From Thermococcus sp. (GTDB taxonomy: Archaea > Methanobacteriota_B > Thermococci > Thermococcales > Thermococcaceae): a stretch of DNA of 10,758 nt. A program made the translations under genes and the position numbers. Positions 6,682-10,758 of this stretch are shown here, in pieces. Every line of letters begins with the position of its first letter. The stretch's first letter is position 1. The DNA lies in the NCBI GenBank assembly GCA_021160985.1, contig JAGHBN010000079.1, positions 1 through 10,758 on the forward strand. The letters run 5' to 3'. The notes below the pieces were generated by a model. It searched no databases. It was not told where the DNA came from and worked only from the letters and a program-made list of their open reading frames with translations.

Positions 6682-7253
6682 TCAAACCTCCCTCCAAAGA
6701 GTGATTTAAGCAGGAGGTAGAGCCAGGGGGCAAAGAGGAGGCTGAAAAGCACGTCGCCCAGCCAGTGGTAGTGGAGAAGAAGCCTCGTGAGAGCTATTCC
6801 AGCGGCGTAGGCCCAGAATGCCGGGGCGTATTTCCTCCACCTGTCTGAGCCGTAGGCCGCTATTATCGCGGCGCGGAAGGTGTGGCCAGAAGGAAAGGCA
6901 TAGCTACCCACTCCGGTCTCATAAGGTCTCGGCCTCAACTCTGCGAAGGCGAACTTGAATGCGCCAACGGCAACAAGACCGACCGCAGCGGCGAGAATAA
7001 AAATCAGCGTGCTCGAGGAAACCTTTCTCTCCCGTTTCCAGTCGGTCAGCACCGCAAAGGCCGCAAAGAGGAGGAGAAACACATCATCACCAAACCATGT
7101 GAGGAAGTTCATCAGGGAGGTGTCTATTAGAGGGAGCCATGAATTGGCCCATTCGTTTATCCCCCGGAGTAAACCGGCCGTCTGAAGGGCCAGAACGATA
7201 AAAACTCCTGCAGTGAGCGCTATGAATCGGGCATCGGACCTAATCCTTTCCAT
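6678..7253 (-). CDS. PAP2-superfamily membrane phosphatase
   Basis: This 191-residue protein has all three motifs of the PAP2 lipid-phosphatase family: Kx6RP (K100, R107, P108), PSGH (121-124) and a [ST]Rx5Hx3D motif with Thr in place of the usual Ser (R157, H163, D167). H163 would be the phosphohistidine nucleophile and H124 the acid. About five or six hydrophobic segments surround them, with the active site expected on the outer face of the membrane. Family members dephosphorylate phosphatidate, isoprenyl phosphates or pyrophosphates; in archaea a dolichyl- or isoprenoid-phosphate substrate is plausible but not shown. ATG 7253 has no Shine-Dalgarno site, consistent with a nearly leaderless message from the promoter at 7278-7295. 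It is the first gene of a coupled pair with the COG2426 gene. Confidence 0.9.
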   Translation of the reverse strand: MERIRSDARFIALTAGVFIVLALQTAGLLRGINEWANSWLPLIDTSLMNFLTWFGDDVFLLLFAAFAVLTDWKRERKVSSSTLIFILAAAVGLVAVGAFKFAFAELRPRPYETGVGSYAFPSGHTFRAAIIAAYGSDRWRKYAPAFWAYAAGIALTRLLLHYHWLGDVLFSLLFAPWLYLLLKSLFGGRFE

Positions 7254-7277
7254 GGCGTTTAAAGAAAGACGACCCCG

Positions 7278-7295
7278 TAAAAAAGCTTTTCTCTC
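7278..7295 (-). promoter_or_regulatory. Promoter of the PAP2-COG2426 pair
   Basis: Read on the minus strand, GAGAGAAAAG (BRE-like) precedes CTTTTTTAC (TATA-like), centre about 7282. It predicts a transcript start near 7257, 4 nt before the PAP2 ATG, so initiation would be nearly leaderless. Confidence 0.5.
7279..7284 (-). terminator. T6 tract after the ASCH gene
   Basis: Six T on the minus strand start 18 nt after the ASCH stop. The same bases form the core of the next promoter, so the end of one transcript and the start of the next appear to share this site. Confidence 0.4.
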
Positions 7296-7301
7296 GCTGA
7301 G

Positions 7302-7868
7302 TCAGATTAGTCCCTCGGCATAAAGCGCGTGATAGGCCTTTAGAAGCGCCCCCTGGACTTTCTTCGGCCCGAAGGTTCTGACCGCCCTCCCAAGGCCCTC
7401 GTTGTATATTCTGTGCAGTATGAAGTCTGTCTCACGGCCGAGGTTGAGCTTTTCCCGGTTCTCGAGGTAGAGGCGCGCTATCTCCGCCGGCTCGCGGTAG
7501 TTCAGACCCTTGAGCCATTTGAGCGGGATTCCGTCGTCAAATCTTTTGAGAACCTCGAAGCCGATGATTGTGACCTCGTCGTCCCCGTAGAGCTCGCCGT
7601 ATATCCTGCTCAGCTCACGGAGGAGCTCCTTGACGTCGGAGAAGCCGTCGAGTTTTGCATCCTCGTTGGTCAGCTCCCTGACCTTTTTCTTCTCTACGCG
7701 GGTTATCCTAACCTTGGCTATGGCGGTGTCGCTGGGCGTGATAACGAGGTAGACCTCGCTGCCCGGCTTTGCCTCGTAGTCTCCGTAGCGTATCGTTGTA
7801 ACTTTATCTCCCTTGATGATTCTCGACTTGTATGCGCTGTCAATCAGCATGAACTTCCGTATCTGCAC
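7302..7868 (-). CDS. ASCH-domain (PUA-like) putative RNA-binding protein
   Basis: The N-terminal part (about residues 1-105) is an ASCH domain, a beta-barrel related to PUA and proposed to bind RNA, often in translation or transcription control. The signature GxKxxTxR is present as G20, K22, T25 and R27, followed by the KPGSEVYLVIT strand typical of the fold. Residues about 110-188 are a predicted-helical extension of unknown role with many Lys and Arg. The start is uncertain: TTG 7883, GTG 7868 and ATG 7850 are all in frame. I chose GTG 7868 because TTGAGG lies 9 nt upstream and the residues before the internal Met look like part of the first strand. Any choice overlaps the end of the HAD gene (by 11 to 44 nt). 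It is the last gene of the sir2 operon. Target RNA unknown. Confidence 0.8.
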   Translation of the reverse strand: MQIRKFMLIDSAYKSRIIKGDKVTTIRYGDYEAKPGSEVYLVITPSDTAIAKVRITRVEKKKVRELTNEDAKLDGFSDVKELLRELSRIYGELYGDDEVTIIGFEVLKRFDDGIPLKWLKGLNYREPAEIARLYLENREKLNLGRETDFILHRIYNEGLGRAVRTFGPKKVQGALLKAYHALYAEGLI

Positions 7869-8568
7869 ACTCTTTTTCCTCAAGGTTCAGCCCCCTGACG
7901 ATCTCTATGACCTCTTCCAGCGACCTAATGGTGAAGTCAGCGTACTCCAGGTACTCCAGCTCCCTGTTGGCATACTTTCCGTATCTGAACCACACGGTTT
8001 TCATTCCAACCTGCTTCGCCCCGTAAATGTCCGAGTAAAGCCTGTCTCCGACCATTACAGCTTCTGAGGGCCCCACGTCCATTTTCTTCAGAGCCTTTTT
8101 GAATATCTTCGGGTGGGGCTTCTTGACGCCGAGGTAATCCGAGATGAATACGTTGTCAAAGAAATCATCGAGTTCAAGGCGGATTATCTTTTCCCACTGC
8201 TTTATGGGGTCGCCGTCTGTTATTACTCCCAGACCAAAGCCGTCCTTCTTGAGCTCAAGGAGGGCTTTCCTAGCACCCTTGACGCTTTTCAGGTGAGCGA
8301 ATTTGGTGTTGTGATAGGCTATGACCCCCGCGGCTATCCATTTGGGGTTGTTTGGAAGGTCGAGACGTCTGAGCAGGTAGTCAAAGTGCCTGTTGAAGTT
8401 GCTTCCGTACTCGTTTATTAGCTCAATAAGCTCGCTGTAGGCTGTCTCAAAGTCAACGGGAAGACCATGGCGTATCATGTTCTCTACCGCGTTCCGCCTC
8501 GCCATCTCGGCCAGTTTTGTCGTGTCAACGAGCGTGTCATCAAGGTCAAAAAACACTACCTTTATCAT
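7840..8568 (-). CDS. HAD-superfamily phosphatase
   Basis: This 242-residue protein is a subfamily-I HAD phosphohydrolase resembling the archaeal group often annotated as glyceraldehyde-3-phosphate phosphatase (TIGR02253-like). All four motifs are present: DLDDT with nucleophile D8 and acid/base D10, T117 in the VITDGD motif, K150 in VKKPHP, and GD (174-175) with D180 for Mg2+. An alpha-helical cap spans about residues 16-95. It is expected to be cytoplasmic and Mg-dependent; the physiological substrate cannot be read from the sequence. The frame is open to ATG 8601, but I chose ATG 8568 because family members begin directly with the nucleophile strand and GGTGGGTGG stands just upstream. It lies 35 nt after the DUF3783 gene. 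Its charged C-terminal tail is encoded in the overlap with the ASCH gene. Confidence 0.88.
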   Translation of the reverse strand: MIKVVFFDLDDTLVDTTKLAEMARRNAVENMIRHGLPVDFETAYSELIELINEYGSNFNRHFDYLLRRLDLPNNPKWIAAGVIAYHNTKFAHLKSVKGARKALLELKKDGFGLGVITDGDPIKQWEKIIRLELDDFFDNVFISDYLGVKKPHPKIFKKALKKMDVGPSEAVMVGDRLYSDIYGAKQVGMKTVWFRYGKYANRELEYLEYADFTIRSLEEVIEIVRGLNLEEKECADTEVHAD

Positions 8569-8603
8569 CCGGCCACCCACCAGCCTCTGTGCTTTTCCCA
8601 TAT

Positions 8604-9017
8604 TTAACCCTTCCCTATGTCGAGGAAGAGATTCTTTCGTCTCTTAGCCTCTTCCCTAGCCTGTCTCATGGCCCGGAAGTACTCGTCTTCTTCCATGAGT
8701 TCGTTGAGCAGATCCTCGAGCTTCCAGGTCAGGGAGGTCTCGGTTGTGGTCGCGAATATTACCCTCCCGCGGTCGAGGGAGCGGACCGCTTTTATTACTC
8801 CCTTCAGCGTCTCGTTGTCAACGTCGTGCATTATCACAAACTTTCTGAGGTGCCACTGGCAGGAACCATTGAGGTTTTCGGCTTTTTCAACCATGTCAGC
8901 CACGACCCAGTCGCGGCAGTACTCTGGGACCTCGAACACATTCAGGCCTCTCAGGACCTCAGCCACCCTTTCGACTTCATCCCTGCCAAAGCCAATGAGG
9001 AAAACTTTTCCACCCAT
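8604..9017 (-). CDS. DUF3783-family small protein
   Basis: This 137-residue protein begins with a beta-strand (KVFLIGF) and helix, has a central part with two Cys (C34, C53) and His residues, then a block typical of DUF3783: FVIMHDVDNETL, a Gly-Arg turn, VIFATTTETSLTWKLEDLLNEL (about residues 60-107), split here by short loops. The end is a very charged helix (108-130). DUF3783 has no established function. I chose ATG 9017 over GTG 9020 because GGAGG then lies 8 nt upstream, the spacing seen at tldD, tldE and glyA. The ATG shares one base with the sir2 stop (TGATG), so translation is probably coupled to sir2. The protein is probably cytoplasmic. Its operon position is the only hint about its role. 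Confidence 0.72.
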   Translation of the reverse strand: MGGKVFLIGFGRDEVERVAEVLRGLNVFEVPEYCRDWVVADMVEKAENLNGSCQWHLRKFVIMHDVDNETLKGVIKAVRSLDRGRVIFATTTETSLTWKLEDLLNELMEEDEYFRAMRQAREEAKRRKNLFLDIGKG

Positions 9018-9769
9018 CACAACAGCCTCCCAATCCTATCCATCAGCTTTTCCATGGCTTCACCGGCAGGACAGCGCAGGAAAACGTCGGCTATCGGGGT
9101 TATACCGCTCTCCTCGGGATTTATCTCGATGACCTTCCCGCCGGTTTCCTTGACTATCTGGGGAATATATGCTGCGGGATATACGACGCCGCTGGTACCA
9201 ATTACGAGAATCAGGTCCGCCCGCTCAGCGAGCTTAAAAGCCTCCTCCAGCTCCTTCCTCGGCAGGGGCTCCCCGAACCATACCACGTCGGGTCTCAGGA
9301 GTGAGCCGCATTTCGGGCACTTCGGAAGCTCCTTATCCTGGAGGAACTCTCCCATCCTCCCGCTCTCCTTGAGGTTCTCCCTGTAGTCGCAGGAAGTGCA
9401 CCTTACCCTAAAGATGTTGCCGTGAAGCTCGATAAGGTTCCTCGTTCCCGCTCCCCTGTGGAGGTCGTCAACGTTCTGGGTTATGACAGCCTTCAAAATG
9501 TCCATCTTCTCAAGCTCCGCCAGCGCGTAGTGCGCCCTGTTCGGCCTGGCCTTCCGGATTAAGTCCATGCGCCACTTGTAGAAGCTCCAGACGAGGTAAG
9601 GGTCCCTCCTAAAGGCCTCAGGTGTTGCCAGCTCTTCCGGCCTGTACCTCTTCCAGAGGCCGTTAAAGCCCCTGAAGGTCGGGACACCGCTCTCGGCGCT
9701 TATTCCAGCACCAGTAAATGCAATGGCAAACCTCGAACGGGCCAGGAGTTTGGCAGCCTCCTCTATCAT
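9017..9769 (-). CDS. Sir2-family NAD-dependent protein deacylase (sirtuin)
   Basis: This 250-residue sirtuin removes acyl groups from lysine using NAD+, giving nicotinamide and O-acyl-ADP-ribose. Visible in order: the NAD-binding GAGISAESGVPTFRG (residues 20-34), QNVDDLH (98-104), catalytic H116 in ELHG, a zinc ribbon with C124/C127 and C151/C154, VVWFGEPLP (162-170), VIGTSG (189-194) and INPEES. Y64 and R67 (YKWR) match the Tyr/Arg pair that in SIRT5 and bacterial CobB holds acidic acyl groups, so desuccinylation or demalonylation is possible as well as deacetylation; archaeal relatives deacetylate Alba. Length is normal. There is no Shine-Dalgarno site; a TATA box at 9791-9797 puts the transcript start at or very near the ATG, so the message is probably leaderless. 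It heads the operon with DUF3783, HAD and ASCH genes. Confidence 0.95.
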   Translation of the reverse strand: MIEEAAKLLARSRFAIAFTGAGISAESGVPTFRGFNGLWKRYRPEELATPEAFRRDPYLVWSFYKWRMDLIRKARPNRAHYALAELEKMDILKAVITQNVDDLHRGAGTRNLIELHGNIFRVRCTSCDYRENLKESGRMGEFLQDKELPKCPKCGSLLRPDVVWFGEPLPRKELEEAFKLAERADLILVIGTSGVVYPAAYIPQIVKETGGKVIEINPEESGITPIADVFLRCPAGEAMEKLMDRIGRLL

Positions 9770-9790
9770 GATAGGAGATAATCGCGGCCC

Positions 9791-9797
9791 CTTAAAA
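9791..9797 (-). promoter_or_regulatory. TATA box of the sir2 operon
   Basis: On the minus strand GGGTTTTAAGGGG contains TTTTAAG, centre about 9794. With the usual archaeal spacing of about 25 nt the transcript starts at or very near the A of the sir2 ATG at 9769, explaining the lack of a ribosome-binding site. The BRE is not A-rich, so confidence is moderate. Confidence 0.5.
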
Positions 9798-9874
9798 CCC
9801 TATCCATCGGAGAAGTGATGGAACATTCCCAATTGTTTTCGAGGAATTTTCGTCGTCCCCTTTACTCTCTATGC

Positions 9875-9890
9875 GATAAGGTTTTATATC
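9875..9890 (+). promoter_or_regulatory. BRE/TATA promoter of glyA
   Basis: GATAAGG followed by TTTTATATC is a strong archaeal promoter. The predicted transcript start near 9911 coincides with the beginning of the Shine-Dalgarno GAGGTGATT (9912-9920), giving a minimal leader of about 13 nt. The gap between the sir2 and glyA starts (154 nt) holds only these two divergent promoters as far as I can see. Confidence 0.7.
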
Positions 9891-9923
9891 TTCTCCGTTC
9901 AAATCCTCATCGAGGTGATTTGT

Positions 9924-10758
9924 ATGGTCGAAGGATATAAGAACTACCGAGATAAGGTTCTGAACTTTCTTGAGGACCACGAGAAGTGGAGGAGCCACAC
10001 AATAAACCTCATTGCAAGCGAAAACGTGACTTCTCCGAGCGTTACCCGCGCCGTTGCGAGCGGCTTCATGCACAAGTACGCTGAGGGGTGGCCGAAGCAG
10101 CGCTACTACCAGGGCTGTAAGTACGTTGACGAGGTCGAGCTCATCGGTGTCGAGCTCTTCGTCAAGCTCTTCGGAAGCGACTTCGCCGACCTGAGGCCGA
10201 TTTCCGGAACCAACGCCAACCAGGCCGTCTTCTTCGGCCTCACCCAGCCTGGAGACAAGGCGATAGTCCTTCACACCAGCCACGGAGGGCACATAAGCCA
10301 CATGCCCTTCGGCGCCGCCGGAATGCGCGGCCTTGAGGTCCACACCTGGCCCTTCGACAACGAGGCCTTTAACATCGACGTTGACAAGGCCGAGAAGCTC
10401 ATCCGCGAGATCGAGCCAAAGATAGTCGTCTTCGGCGGCTCGCTCTTCCCGTTCCCGCGCCCTGTCAAGGAGCTCGCCCCGGTTGCCAAGGAGGTCGGTG
10501 CCTACGTCATGTACGACGCCGCCCACGTCCTCGGTCTCATCGCCGGAAAGCAGTTCCAAGACCCGCTCCGCGAGGGTGCCGACATAATCACAGCCTCGAC
10601 CCACAAGACCTTCCCGGGACCGCAGGGCGGTGTCATAATCTACAAGCGCTTCGGCGAGACCGAGGAGATAGCCAAGCTCCAGTGGGCAATCTTCCCAGGT
10701 GTGCTAAGCAACCACCACCTCCACCACATGGCCGGAAAGGTCATCACAGCAGCTGAGA
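9924..10758 (+). CDS. glyA: Serine hydroxymethyltransferase, 5' part
   Basis: The first 278 codons of archaeal-type serine hydroxymethyltransferase, a cytoplasmic PLP enzyme that interconverts serine and glycine with a one-carbon carrier (a modified pterin in Thermococcales rather than plain folate). Visible: NLIASENVTSPSV (about residues 28-40), YYQGCKYVDEVE, the SGTNANQAVFF cofactor-phosphate region, HGGHISH with the His that stacks on PLP, YDAAH (the Asp that pairs with the pyridine nitrogen), and STHKTFPGPQGG, where K228 forms the Schiff base. The ATG at 9924 is fixed by GAGG of a GAGGTGATT site 8 nt upstream. The frame is open at the right edge; roughly the C-terminal third is missing. 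A single-gene transcript is likely, divergent from sir2. Confidence 0.96.
   Translation, partial: MVEGYKNYRDKVLNFLEDHEKWRSHTINLIASENVTSPSVTRAVASGFMHKYAEGWPKQRYYQGCKYVDEVELIGVELFVKLFGSDFADLRPISGTNANQAVFFGLTQPGDKAIVLHTSHGGHISHMPFGAAGMRGLEVHTWPFDNEAFNIDVDKAEKLIREIEPKIVVFGGSLFPFPRPVKELAPVAKEVGAYVMYDAAHVLGLIAGKQFQDPLREGADIITASTHKTFPGPQGGVIIYKRFGETEEIAKLQWAIFPGVLSNHHLHHMAGKVITAAE

Noticed and set aside
8569..8601. N-terminal extension of the HAD protein to ATG 8601
   Set aside because: HAD relatives begin directly with the nucleophile strand, and the ATG at 8568 has its own GGTGG site; the 11 extra residues contain no recognisable feature.
8517..9386. Plus-strand open frame of 289 codons
   Set aside because: It runs antisense through the HAD, DUF3783 and sir2 genes, all of which have recognisable family motifs; the translated product is Ser/Pro/Leu-rich with no motif or ribosome site.
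9792..10604. Long minus-strand open frame (270 codons) opposite glyA
   Set aside because: It is the complement of a strongly conserved glyA coding region; its composition (Val/Leu/Glu/Asp-rich without motifs) is that of an antisense shadow in GC-rich coding DNA, and it also covers the sir2-glyA promoter region.
1..10758. Search for CRISPR arrays, tRNA/rRNA genes, insertion sequences and long repeats
   Set aside because: No regularly spaced repeats, no cloverleaf-like or rRNA-like segments, no transposase motifs and no long direct or inverted repeats were seen by eye; only the short GRKK-encoding repeat within the MFS gene, which reflects its internal duplication.

Overview
The window is a compact piece of chromosome from a hyperthermophilic archaeon of the order Thermococcales, most likely Thermococcus. 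The evidence is the archaeal promoter grammar (A-rich BRE followed by TTTATA-like boxes about 25 nt before the inferred transcript start), Shine-Dalgarno sites of the GAGGTGAT type placed about 8 nt before ATG, T6 tracts at gene ends, very tight gene packing, and the gene families themselves (TldD/TldE pair, DUF835 membrane protein, archaeal HAD phosphatase, archaeal sirtuin, archaeal-type GlyA).

Layout, left to right. At 1-218 is the 3' end of a MazG-like nucleotide pyrophosphohydrolase with a Cys-rich tail. It meets tail-to-tail a small unrecognised minus-strand gene (215-460). A crowded divergent promoter region then leads into tldD-tldE (495-3246), a two-gene operon for the two halves of a zinc metalloprotease. 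A seven-helix membrane protein with a C-terminal DUF835 domain (3372-4448), a 12-helix MFS transporter (4542-5822) and a small membrane protein with a probable frameshift (5916-6201/6266) follow on the plus strand.

From 6220 to 9769 everything runs on the minus strand in two transcription blocks. The upstream block is sir2 -> DUF3783 protein -> HAD phosphatase -> ASCH-domain protein, with 1-nt and roughly 29-nt overlaps at two of its three junctions. After a T6 tract and a new promoter comes PAP2 phosphatase -> COG2426 membrane protein, sharing an ATGA stop/start. At the right edge, glyA (serine hydroxymethyltransferase) starts at 9924 on the plus strand and runs off the window.

Functionally this looks like ordinary housekeeping and accessory chromosome: nucleotide clean-up, peptide or protein turnover, membrane transport, lipid-phosphate chemistry, protein deacylation and one-carbon metabolism. 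I see no mobile element, CRISPR array, tRNA or rRNA, and no intergenic gap above about 155 bases. The points most worth a second look are the probable frameshift near 6165, the A5 tract and competing ATG at the transporter start, and the sirtuin operon carrying uncharacterised partners.
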